In this document: piece after piece, positions 26,647 through 35,054 of the stretch
How positions within the stretch are numbered: position 1 is the stretch's first letter
Layout: every line of letters begins with the position of its first letter
NCBI GenBank assembly: GCA_022791995.1
Contig: JAAWAD010000073.1
Span: 1 to 64,000, forward strand
Reading direction: 5' to 3'
Source of the DNA: Lawsonibacter sp.
Lineage (GTDB): Bacteria; Bacillota; Clostridia; Oscillospirales; Oscillospiraceae
DNA length: 64,000 bases
Position numbers and translations under genes: made by a program
Notes under the pieces: generated by a model
The model's database searches: none
The model's input: only the letters and a program-made list of their open reading frames with translations
What the model was told of the DNA's origin: nothing

Positions 26647-27765
26647 TCAAAGCTCCAGCTTACGGTAGCTGCGGCAGCTCTTTTCGATCAGGTCCCAGTC
26701 CAGCTCCGCTCCCACGCCAGGGCCCTGCGGCACATGAATGATGCCCTTTTCGTCAATGGGGAGCATTCCTTTCATGGGCAGGGTGTAATTTTCCTCCGGC
26801 ACGAAATACTCGAAGTATTCACAGTTCTTGATAGCGCAGCTGACGTGCAGATTGACCAAATCCATATAGTTCATGGTGGTGGTGTGGATTTCGCAGTTCA
26901 GGCCGAAGGCCTCCGCCATGTGGGCGATTTTCAGGGTGCCGGTGATGCCGTCCTTCCAGCTGACATCAGCCCGCACAATATCGGCGGCGTGCTGAGCGAT
27001 TACCTGGGCTACCCCCCAGTGGCAGCCCCGGGTGGTTTCCGTGTCGGCGATGGGGATATCCAGTGTACGGCACAGCTCGGTGTATTTGTAGAGCTCAAAA
27101 TCCCGGAAGGGTTCCTCGAACCACTTGTAGCCCAGGCGCTCCAGCTGGCGGCCCACTGTGATGGCCTCGTTCAGAGTGTAGTCCCCCACCGGGTCAGTCA
27201 TCAGCAGGTATTCGGGGCCGACGGCGTCCCGGATCGCCTGATGAACCTCCATATCAAAGGAGACAGGGCCGCCTGGATGGGCCTTGTAGCCGGGAATGCC
27301 CCGATTTTTATAGTACACAGCCTCGTCCACGTACTCCTGAACGGTGCCATGGAAGTTGCCGCTGGCATAGACAGGCAGGCTGTCCCGATAGGCGCCGATG
27401 TACTTGTACAGGGGGAGGTTGGCCTCCTTGGCGCAGATATCCCAGAGGGCTACATCCACCGGGCCGGGGAGGAAAACGGGGAAGAAGGCCTCGTGCCGGT
27501 CGATGGTCCACAGCTCCTGGAAGATGGCCTCTCGGTCGTGGGGGTCCCGGCCCAGAACCACGGGGCCGATGCTCTCCTGAAGGTATGCCTCGCTGACCGC
27601 GCCGCTGCGGGCAGCCATACAGGTGGATACGCCCTCGATTCCAGTGTCGGTGGTGAGCTTGATTGCGATAACATCCCAGCCCATCTTTGCTCCGCCCTGC
27701 CGCTTTTCGTCGAACAGGCAGCGACCGCGCTCCACCCACCAGGTCTCAAATTTGACAATTTTCAT
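26647..27765 (-). CDS. Enolase superfamily (mandelate racemase/muconate lactonizing-like) sugar-acid dehydratase
   Basis: PVDVALWDICAKEANLPLYKYIGAYRDSLPVYASG, TDPVGDYT, WFEEPFRDF, EIHTT; internal ATG 27765 chosen. Confidence 0.88.
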   Translation of the reverse strand: MKIVKFETWWVERGRCLFDEKRQGGAKMGWDVIAIKLTTDTGIEGVSTCMAARSGAVSEAYLQESIGPVVLGRDPHDREAIFQELWTIDRHEAFFPVFLPGPVDVALWDICAKEANLPLYKYIGAYRDSLPVYASGNFHGTVQEYVDEAVYYKNRGIPGYKAHPGGPVSFDMEVHQAIRDAVGPEYLLMTDPVGDYTLNEAITVGRQLERLGYKWFEEPFRDFELYKYTELCRTLDIPIADTETTRGCHWGVAQVIAQHAADIVRADVSWKDGITGTLKIAHMAEAFGLNCEIHTTTMNYMDLVNLHVSCAIKNCEYFEYFVPEENYTLPMKGMLPIDEKGIIHVPQGPGVGAELDWDLIEKSCRSYRKLEL

Positions 27766-27804
27766 AAAGTGCCTCCTTAATGTTGTCTGTAGATTAAGAA
27801 CATA

Positions 27805-27816
27805 AAAAACGTTTTT
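27805..27816. promoter_or_regulatory. Candidate LacI-type operator O1 (AAAAACGTTTTT) at enolase-family promoter
   Basis: Minus strand: TTTACT N17 TATAAT (27824-27829), then operator centred on CG. Confidence 0.65.
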
Positions 27817-27896
27817 GTCCAATTATACCGGAAAGAGGAGAGAAAGTAAAGAGGCAACAAAATTTCGCCTTTAAAATCGTCAATATAGAAAAAACG

Positions 27897-27939
27897 GTTC
27901 GGTGAAAATTGGCGAGTCATACAAAAATATTCACCGAAC
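27897..27939. repeat. Inverted repeat pair GTTCGGTGAA N23 TTCACCGAAC in divergent promoter
   Basis: Perfect 10-bp inverted arms with centres 33 bp apart. Confidence 0.7.
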
Positions 27940-27961
27940 AAAGAGAACAACGGGAGAATTG

Positions 27962-27990
27962 TTGACACTAATTCCGAACTGTGGTAAAGT
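27962..27990 (+). promoter_or_regulatory. Promoter of TRAP/uronate operon
   Basis: TTGACA N17 TAAAGT. Confidence 0.65.
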
Positions 27991-28006
27991 AAAGCAAAAG
28001 CATAAC

Positions 28007-28018
28007 AAAAACGTTTTT
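28007..28018. promoter_or_regulatory. Candidate LacI-type operator O2 (AAAAACGTTTTT) at TRAP operon promoter
   Basis: Same 12-bp core as O1, just downstream of the promoter. Confidence 0.65.
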
Positions 28019-28088
28019 TGTTGTGTGGCGGCGGAGCTTCCCCGCCGCAGAGCAGAACAGATATCTGTTTTTAAGGAGGAAAACATCT

Positions 28089-29210
28089 ATGAAAAAGCTT
28101 GTTTCTTGCGCACTTGCTCTCGCCATGACGCTGTCTCTGGCCGCCTGCGGCGGCAACAGCGGCGGAACCAGTACCCCTGCCACTGGCTCTGGAAGCCAGC
28201 AGGGCGGCGCAGCCAACTCCGGCGCCCCTGCCAGCTCCAGCTCTGGGGATCCAGAGGGATGGTCCGGCACCGACTACACCTTTACCTGGAACGAGGTAAA
28301 CGGCGACGATTACGGCGCCACCCAGGGGGCCTATGCCTTCCGGGACGCCATTGAGGAGCTGTCCGGCGGCCACATTAAAATGGAAATTTACACCAACGGC
28401 ACCCTGGGCTCTGAGGCCGAGTCCATGCAGGGCATCCAGATGGGCACTCTGGATATGTTCCGCGGCAACGCCTCCTCTCTGCCCAACTACGGCGCGGAGA
28501 TCATCGGCTCCACCGGTCTGCCCTACGTCTTTAAGGACATGGAGCAGTTCCAGGCCGTGGCCGAGAGCAGCCTGGGCGACGAGCTGCTTCAGAGCGTTGA
28601 GGATGCCAACTGCGGCTATGTGGCTCTGGGTTGGCTGGTTGAGGGCCCCCGCAGCATGTTTATCACCCCTGCGGTGTATGAGCGGCTGGGCAAGCCCACC
28701 GAGTTCACCATCGACCTGATGAGCGGTCTGAAGGTCCGCGTGCCTGAAACGGACCTGATGATCAACACCATGGACGCCCTGGGCGCCTCCGCCACCGCTA
28801 TCGCCTACTCTGAGCTGTATACCTCCCTCCAGTCCGGCGTGGTGGACGCCGCGGAGAACGGCGTGACCTCTTACATGAGCAACTCCTTCAACGAGGTGGC
28901 CCCCTACTTCATCACCGACGCCCACACCTTTGGCTGCGGCGTGATTCTGATGAACGCCAACAAGTGGAACGCCCTGAACGACACTGAGAAGGGCTGGATG
29001 CAGCAGGCCGCTCTGGCCGCTCGCACCGCCTGCTATGAGTACAACCAGACCCAGGAGCAGGCCTGCTTTGACTCCTTCGGCGAGAAGGGCATCACCTTGC
29101 TGGAGGTCACCGATATCGAGAAGTGGCAGGAGGCCTGTGCCCCGCTGTATGCCCAGCAGAGCCAGGAGATCCAAGACATTATCGCCCGCATCCAAGGCGG
29201 CAACTATTGA
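28089..29210 (+). CDS. TRAP transporter substrate-binding protein, DctP family (lipoprotein)
   Basis: Lipobox LAAC; GGHIKMEIYTNGTLGSEAESMQGIQMGTLDMFRGNASSL; SGLKVRVPETDLMINTMDALGASATAIAYSELYTSLQSGVVDAAENG. Confidence 0.95.
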   Translation: MKKLVSCALALAMTLSLAACGGNSGGTSTPATGSGSQQGGAANSGAPASSSSGDPEGWSGTDYTFTWNEVNGDDYGATQGAYAFRDAIEELSGGHIKMEIYTNGTLGSEAESMQGIQMGTLDMFRGNASSLPNYGAEIIGSTGLPYVFKDMEQFQAVAESSLGDELLQSVEDANCGYVALGWLVEGPRSMFITPAVYERLGKPTEFTIDLMSGLKVRVPETDLMINTMDALGASATAIAYSELYTSLQSGVVDAAENGVTSYMSNSFNEVAPYFITDAHTFGCGVILMNANKWNALNDTEKGWMQQAALAARTACYEYNQTQEQACFDSFGEKGITLLEVTDIEKWQEACAPLYAQQSQEIQDIIARIQGGNY

Positions 29211-29249
29211 TTGTAAGGCACCGCTGAAGAGATAAAAGGAAGTGTGCAG

Positions 29250-29287
29250 GGCGGGCTCTCCGGTTCGTCAGAGCCGAAGAGCCCGCC
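29250..29287 (+). terminator. Intra-operon stem-loop between SBP and small permease genes
   Basis: GGCGGGCTCT ... AGAGCCCGCC perfect 10-bp stem followed by cTCAGTTTTT. Confidence 0.75.
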
Positions 29288-29312
29288 TCAGTTTTTGGGA
29301 AAGGGATGGGTT

Positions 29313-29816
29313 ATGGAAGCCTTGAATCGGGTCTGGTGTATGCTGGACAAAATTGTTTTCACAATCGTCAAGCACGTCTGTGTGGTTATTCTGGGTGTGC
29401 TGGTGACGGTGGTCTTTTATATCTTTTTTGGGCGCTATGTGCTGGGAAAGGGTCCCATGTGGGGTGAGCCTCTCTCCCTCTTCTGCCTGGTCTGGATGAG
29501 TGTGCTGGGCAGCGCCATGGTGGTCCGGGAGGACGCTCACCTGCGTGTGACCATGTTCGATGCGAAGATGAGCAAGGGAGCTCTGCTGGGCACGGATATT
29601 CTGTCCTCCCTGTGCATTGGCGTATTCGGCGTGTTCCTTATCATTTACGGCTGGCAGCTGACCATGAATGCAGCCAGCAACAATATGGCTGGTATCAATA
29701 TTCCCTATGCCTACATGTACGTTTCTCTGCCGGTTACTGGTGTACTGTACCTCCTGGCCTTGGTTGAGGCGTGGAGAAGACGGTTGACAAACGAAAGGAA
29801 GCAGGTGAAAGAATGA
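29313..29816 (+). CDS. TRAP transporter small permease, DctQ family
   Basis: 4-TM DctQ-like protein with WGEPLSLFCLVWMSVLGSAMVVREDAHLRVTMFDAKM. Confidence 0.93.
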   Translation: MEALNRVWCMLDKIVFTIVKHVCVVILGVLVTVVFYIFFGRYVLGKGPMWGEPLSLFCLVWMSVLGSAMVVREDAHLRVTMFDAKMSKGALLGTDILSSLCIGVFGVFLIIYGWQLTMNAASNNMAGINIPYAYMYVSLPVTGVLYLLALVEAWRRRLTNERKQVKE

Positions 29817-31120
29817 CAACCACAACCATCGCCACCGCCATGCTGGTGGTTCTCTTCCTTGGTCTGGTGCTGCTGCGGGTGCCTGTGGTCTACGCCATCG
29901 GCATTGCGTCACTGGTGGACTTCTTCTATCTGGGCATCAACCCCATGCAGATGGCCTTGAAATTTGTCAGCAACCTGAACTCCTACACCCTGCTGGCGGT
30001 TCCCTTCTTCATCCTGATGGGTGAGTTGATGAGCCGGGGCGGCATCTCCGAGCGACTTATCGTCTTCTCTCGGGAGCTGGTGGGATGGATTCGCGGCGGC
30101 CTGGCCATGGTAAACATCGTGGCCTCGGTCTTCTTCGGCGGCATCTCCGGCTCCTCCTCCGCCGACTGTGCCTCCATCGGTCCCATTCTGATTCCCATGA
30201 TGGAGAAGGAGGGGTATGACCGGGACTTCTCCACCTGTGTCACGATGGCCAGCTCGGTTCAGGGGATCCTGATTCCGCCCAGCCAGAACATGGTGATTTT
30301 TACCCTGGCTGCCGCCGGTGTGGCTAGCGTCTCCATCGGCAAGCTGTTTATGGCCGGCTATGTCCCTGGCCTAATGTTGGCCGCTGTGCTGATGATTTAT
30401 AGCTACTATGTGTCGAAGAAGAAGAACTATCCCGTCAGCAACAGCTTTCATCTGGGCCGCTGCCTTCGGGCCCTGGGCGGAGCTATCTGGGGCCTGCTGG
30501 CCGTTCTGATTGTGGTAGTGGGCGTGGTGGCCGGTGTCTTTACCACCACTGAGTCGGCCAGCTCCGCCGTCATCTGGAGCATGGTTGTGGGCCTATTCAT
30601 CTACAGAGGCTTTAAAATCCGGGATATCCCCGAAATTTTCCACGACGTGGTGATGATGCTGGGTAAGATTCTGATTTTGCTGGGTGTGTCCGGCGCCTTC
30701 AGCTATCTGCTGACCTATCTGCGCATTCCTGAGAAGGTCTCTGGTTTTGTGTTCAGTCTGACAGACAGCAAGATTCTGATTCTTCTGATGATTAACGTCC
30801 TGCTGCTGGTGCTGGGCTGCTTCATCGAGATGGCCTGCTGCATTCTGATGATTACGCCTGTCATCCTTCCCATCTGGATGGATCTGGGACTGAGCCCCAT
30901 CCACCTGGGTGTGGTGATGATTCTCAATTTGGGCATCGGCCTGATTACCCCGCCGGTAGGCTCTACCCTGTTCATTGGATCGGCGGTCTCTCACGAGCCC
31001 ATTGAAAAGCTGAGTAAGGCTATGCTGCCCTTCTATGCAGTTATGGTTGTGACAGTTCTGATTCTGACCTTCTTCCCGCAGTGCTTCATGTGGCTGCCCA
31101 ACCTGATGTTTGGCGCATGA
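29813..31120 (+). CDS. TRAP transporter large permease, DctM family
   Basis: LAVPFFILMGELMSRGGISERLIVFSRELVGWIRGGLAMVNIVASVFFGGISGSSSADCASIG; ATGA overlap with dctQ. Confidence 0.95.
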   Translation: MTTTTIATAMLVVLFLGLVLLRVPVVYAIGIASLVDFFYLGINPMQMALKFVSNLNSYTLLAVPFFILMGELMSRGGISERLIVFSRELVGWIRGGLAMVNIVASVFFGGISGSSSADCASIGPILIPMMEKEGYDRDFSTCVTMASSVQGILIPPSQNMVIFTLAAAGVASVSIGKLFMAGYVPGLMLAAVLMIYSYYVSKKKNYPVSNSFHLGRCLRALGGAIWGLLAVLIVVVGVVAGVFTTTESASSAVIWSMVVGLFIYRGFKIRDIPEIFHDVVMMLGKILILLGVSGAFSYLLTYLRIPEKVSGFVFSLTDSKILILLMINVLLLVLGCFIEMACCILMITPVILPIWMDLGLSPIHLGVVMILNLGIGLITPPVGSTLFIGSAVSHEPIEKLSKAMLPFYAVMVVTVLILTFFPQCFMWLPNLMFGA

Positions 31121-31863
31121 ACGAAGAGGTAATATTGTCCCTGGGAGCCCGGCTGCGGCTGGCCGGCGGGCCGGAGAGGACGAAAGGAATGGTTTTGATC
31201 TGCCCCGGGGGCGGGTACAGCTGGCTCTCTCCCCGGGAGGCCGATCCGGTGGCCCGTGCCTTCCAGGCGGGGGGATGGTCGGCGGCGGTGCTGTATTACA
31301 CCGTCCGAAGCGGAGCAGATCAGCCCCCTCTGGGGGATTTGCCGGCTCGCCAGGTGGCCCAAGCGGCCAACTGGATCCGGAAGAAATACCCGGATGAGAG
31401 GCTGGTTCTGTGCGGCTTCAGCGCTGGCGGACACCTGGCCGCCAGCTATGCCGCCCGCTGGTCCCAGCTGGGCGGACTCCGCCCGGACGGGCTGATTTTG
31501 GGGTATCCGGTGATTACGGCGGGAACGTACACCCACCGGGGGACGATGGAGTCCCTGGCCGGCGACAGAAACCCGTCCGCCTATGGCATAGAAGGGCAGG
31601 TCACAGGACAGATGCCCCCGGTTTTCCTCTGGCACACCGTCACCGACCCGGAGGTGCCGGTACAGAACAGTCTGCTTCTGGCCGGCGCCCTGAGCCAGGC
31701 AGGCGTACCCTATGAGCTGCACCTCTACCCACGCGGCGTCCATGGCTTGTCCCTGGCCACGCCGGAGGTGGAGGAGCTGGAAAAGAGCCGCTTTGCGGAC
31801 GAGCATATTGCGGGCTGGTTTTCCCTGTGCCTTACGTGGTTGGACAGCCTGCTGACAGAATAG
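31117..31863 (+). CDS. Alpha/beta hydrolase (BD-FAE/acetyl-esterase-like)
   Basis: MVLICPGGGYSWLSPREADPVARAFQAGGW; nucleophile LCGFSAGGHLAAS; ATGA overlap with dctM. Confidence 0.88.
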   Translation: MNEEVILSLGARLRLAGGPERTKGMVLICPGGGYSWLSPREADPVARAFQAGGWSAAVLYYTVRSGADQPPLGDLPARQVAQAANWIRKKYPDERLVLCGFSAGGHLAASYAARWSQLGGLRPDGLILGYPVITAGTYTHRGTMESLAGDRNPSAYGIEGQVTGQMPPVFLWHTVTDPEVPVQNSLLLAGALSQAGVPYELHLYPRGVHGLSLATPEVEELEKSRFADEHIAGWFSLCLTWLDSLLTE

Positions 31864-31878
31864 AAGGAGTGATGATTT

Positions 31879-32592
31879 ATGGCAATGTGGCACAGCGATA
31901 CAGAGATGTTTGCCCTGATGAAGGAGAAGCTCTACACCCCTGTGGTGGGGGATATTTTGGACCAGATGGGCTACAAGCACCAGTTCCTGCCGGCCTCCAT
32001 CCGGCCCCTGGCCAGTCAGGTGCCCACCGCCCCCTTTAAAAATCCGGGGGAGCAGACGGACAACCGCCTGAAGGTGGCGGGCTATGCCTGTACCGTGCTG
32101 GAAAACGACGTGTTTGAATACCAGGACGCCAAGCCCTTCGGCTATATGACCGAGGCCCTGGACGACCTGAAGCCCAACGAGATCTACATCGCCACCGGGG
32201 CCCACAACAGTGCCCTGTGGGGCGAGCTGCTCACCGCCAGCGCCAAAGCCCGGGGGGCCGTGGGGGCGGTGCTGGACGGCTATACCCGGGATACCCCTCA
32301 GGTCATTGAGCAGAATTTCCCTGTGTTTTGTTCGGGTACCTGGGCCCAGGATTCTTCGGTGCGCACCTATGTGTTCCAGTGGCGCTGCCCCATTGAGATC
32401 GGTCAGGTGACCATCCACAATGGAGACATCATCTTTGGCGACATTGACGGGGTGCTCATTATCCCCCAGAATGCTGCCCAGGAGGTCATTGAAAAGGCGC
32501 TTATTAAGGCGGAGACGGAGAAGACCATGCGCAAGGCCATTGAGGACGGGATGTTTGTGACGGAGGCCTTTGCCAAGTTTGGCGTACTGTAG
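31879..32592 (+). CDS. RraA family protein (HMG/CHA aldolase-like)
   Basis: TPVVGDILDQMG; GAHNSALWGELLTASAKARGAVGAVLDGYTRDTP with conserved R-D. Confidence 0.88.
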   Translation: MAMWHSDTEMFALMKEKLYTPVVGDILDQMGYKHQFLPASIRPLASQVPTAPFKNPGEQTDNRLKVAGYACTVLENDVFEYQDAKPFGYMTEALDDLKPNEIYIATGAHNSALWGELLTASAKARGAVGAVLDGYTRDTPQVIEQNFPVFCSGTWAQDSSVRTYVFQWRCPIEIGQVTIHNGDIIFGDIDGVLIIPQNAAQEVIEKALIKAETEKTMRKAIEDGMFVTEAFAKFGVL

Positions 32593-32603
32593 GGCGGCGG
32601 ACG

Positions 32604-32939
32604 ATGGAAGAGAAGCAAACTGCATTCCAGATTGCGCTGGAGGACAATGTGGCCACCGCGCTGACCCCCCTGAAGCCAGGCCCGGTCACTCTCCTGGGGG
32701 ATGCCGTCGTGCCGGTTGTTCAGGCGTCTGCTGAGGTTCCCCTGGGCCACAAGATTGCTCTGCGAGACATCCGGGCCGGGGAGGATATCCTGAAATACGG
32801 CGTGGTCATCGGCCGCGCCACAGCGGACGTCCCGGCGGGCAGCTGGGTCCACCTCCATGTGATGGGCAGCGTCTATGACCAGCGCAGCAGTCATCTGGAC
32901 GTGAACACCGGTGCGCCCAAGGACACCCAGTATGAATAG
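32604..32939 (+). CDS. UxaA family hydrolase, N-terminal SAF domain (small subunit)
   Basis: VVQASAEVPLGHKIALRDIRAGEDILKYGVVIGRATADVPAGSWVHLHVM. Confidence 0.85.
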   Translation: MEEKQTAFQIALEDNVATALTPLKPGPVTLLGDAVVPVVQASAEVPLGHKIALRDIRAGEDILKYGVVIGRATADVPAGSWVHLHVMGSVYDQRSSHLDVNTGAPKDTQYE

Positions 32940-32951
32940 GGGGGCAGCCAG

Positions 32952-34190
32952 ATGGAACAGAATTGGAAAAGTCTGACCTGGCAGGGCTATGCCCGCCAAA
33001 ATGGTACAAAGGGTATCCGAAATCGGGTGCTGGTGATCTACACGGTGAAATGCGCCGAGTTCGTGGCCCAAAAGATTGTGGCTGAGAGCGGCAGCGGCGA
33101 TGTGGAGCTGCTGGGCTTTGACGGCTGCACCGACAACCAATATGCGGTCAATCTGCTCATCAGCTTTATCCGCCACCCCAACGTGGGAGCGGTGCTGGCG
33201 GTGGGGCTGGGCTGCGAGTATGTTCAGCCGGAGTGGCTGGCCGAGCTGGCCGTCCAGGAGGGCAAGAGCGCCGGCTGGATGTTCATTCAGAACGAGGGGG
33301 GGACTCTCCCCAGCATTGAGAAGGGGCGCGCCTGGGTCCGTCAGGCGCTGGAGGAGCTGAAGCACACCCCCCGGGTGCCCATGACCATGGCCGATCTGGT
33401 GGTGGGCGCGGAGTGCGGCGGCAGCGACTACACCAGCGGTCTGGCGGGCAACGTGGCGGTGGGCCGCTTCTATGACAAGCTGGTGGATGCCGGGGGCACC
33501 GCTATTTTTGAGGAAATTGTAGAGGCTGTCGGCCTGGATGGCCTGCTGACCAGCCGCGCCGCCAGCGAGCAGGCCCGAGAAGAGATCCAGTACACCTATA
33601 ACAAGGCCCTGGAGTACTGCAAAAGCGTGCGCCAGTACTCCGTAAGCCCGGGCAACTTCGCCGGGGGACTGTCCACCATCGAGGAGAAGAGCATGGGCGC
33701 CGTGGTGAAGAGCGGTTCCCGTCCCATCCAGGGGGTGCTGAAGGTTTCTGTCTCTCCGCCCCGGCCAGGTCTGTGGCTGCTGGACTCCACCCCGGACCCC
33801 CACTGGATGCAGTTCGGTATCACCAACCCCAACGACAACGAGGGGCTGATGGATCTGGCCAGCTGCGGGGCGCACATCGTCTTCCTGGTCACCGGCCGGG
33901 GGAACGTGGTGGGCAGCGCCGTGGCTCCCTGCATCAAAATCACCGGCAACCATGCCACGTATACCCACATGGAGGGGGACATGGACTTTGACGCCAGCCC
34001 GGTGCTCCGAGGGCTGTGCAGCCAGGACGAGCTGGCGGAGCAGCTGGCGGAGATGACCGCCGCCGTGGCCTCCGGGACGCCTTCCAAGAGCGAGGCCCTG
34101 GGCCACCGGGAGTTTTACATTCCCTATAAATATCAAGATAAGCAGGTTGGACGCCCCTGTGAAACGCAGGGGGACAGTCCAGGTGTATAA
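32952..34190 (+). CDS. UxaA family hydrolase/altronate dehydratase large subunit
   Basis: GTKGIRNRVLVIYTVKCAEFVAQKI; VVGAECGGSDYTSGLAGNVAVGRFYDKLVDAGGTAIFEEIVE; GLWLLDSTPDPHW. Confidence 0.88.
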   Translation: MEQNWKSLTWQGYARQNGTKGIRNRVLVIYTVKCAEFVAQKIVAESGSGDVELLGFDGCTDNQYAVNLLISFIRHPNVGAVLAVGLGCEYVQPEWLAELAVQEGKSAGWMFIQNEGGTLPSIEKGRAWVRQALEELKHTPRVPMTMADLVVGAECGGSDYTSGLAGNVAVGRFYDKLVDAGGTAIFEEIVEAVGLDGLLTSRAASEQAREEIQYTYNKALEYCKSVRQYSVSPGNFAGGLSTIEEKSMGAVVKSGSRPIQGVLKVSVSPPRPGLWLLDSTPDPHWMQFGITNPNDNEGLMDLASCGAHIVFLVTGRGNVVGSAVAPCIKITGNHATYTHMEGDMDFDASPVLRGLCSQDELAEQLAEMTAAVASGTPSKSEALGHREFYIPYKYQDKQVGRPCETQGDSPGV

Positions 34191-34205
34191 GGAGGAAATG
34201 AGAAG

Positions 34206-35003
34206 ATGGCTGCTTTTTCCAAGGAGCAGATGGAGCAATTTTCCATGCAGAAGTGGTATGACCTGTCCGGTCAGACCGCCGTGGTCACTGGCGGCGCCAC
34301 AGGGCTGGGGCTGGCAATCACCCGCTGTCTGGTCTCTGCGGGGGCTAAGGCAGTGGTACTCAGCCGGAACGCCGAGCAGGCCGCCCAGGCGCTGGCCGAG
34401 TTTGGGGACCGGGCTGTGTTTTATCCTCTTGACGTGGCCGATACCAGCAAGACCCAGTCGGTGGTGGATCAGATTCTGGCTGAGCAGGGACCGGTGAGCA
34501 TCCTGGTCAACAACGCCGGCAACCACTGCAAAAAATTTGTCTGGGACATGTCGGTGGAGGAATATCAGAGTGTACTGGATGTGCATCTGGTGGGGGCGTT
34601 TGCCCTGACCAAGGCGCTGGTGCCCCAGATGAAGGAGCTGGGCCGGGGACGCATTCTCTTCCAGGCCAGCATGACCAGCTATATTGGTCAGCCCCAGGTG
34701 TCGGGCTATGCCACCGCTAAGGCGGGGTATCTGGGCCTGATTCACACCCTGACCGCCGAGCTGGCCGAGTATGGCATCACGGTGAACGCCATCGCGCCGG
34801 GCTGGATTGATACCCCCATGTTCCATAAGGCGACAGACAACGATCCCCCCCGTCTGGCCAAAATTATGGGCCGCATCCCCGCCAAGGCGGTGGGAGATCC
34901 CATGGATGTGGGCATGTGCGCAGCCTTCGTGTGCAGCGACGCCGCCCGGTACATCAGCGGCACCTGTATCCCGGTGGACGGGGGTGCGCTGATCGGCTTC
35001 TGA
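34206..35003 (+). CDS. SDR family oxidoreductase (possible hexuronate/keto-aldonate reductase)
   Basis: TAVVTGGATGLGLAITRCL, ILVNNAGNH, SGYATAKAGYLGL, SGTCIPVDGGALI. Confidence 0.92.
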   Translation: MAAFSKEQMEQFSMQKWYDLSGQTAVVTGGATGLGLAITRCLVSAGAKAVVLSRNAEQAAQALAEFGDRAVFYPLDVADTSKTQSVVDQILAEQGPVSILVNNAGNHCKKFVWDMSVEEYQSVLDVHLVGAFALTKALVPQMKELGRGRILFQASMTSYIGQPQVSGYATAKAGYLGLIHTLTAELAEYGITVNAIAPGWIDTPMFHKATDNDPPRLAKIMGRIPAKAVGDPMDVGMCAAFVCSDAARYISGTCIPVDGGALIGF

Positions 35004-35054
35004 TCGGATTGCGGGCTCTCCCAGAGAGGACCCATTTTGTGAAAGGGGATCACC

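Noticed and set aside
31033-32625. 530-aa minus-strand ORF
   Set aside because: Antisense to the hydrolase and RraA-like genes; no recognisable family.
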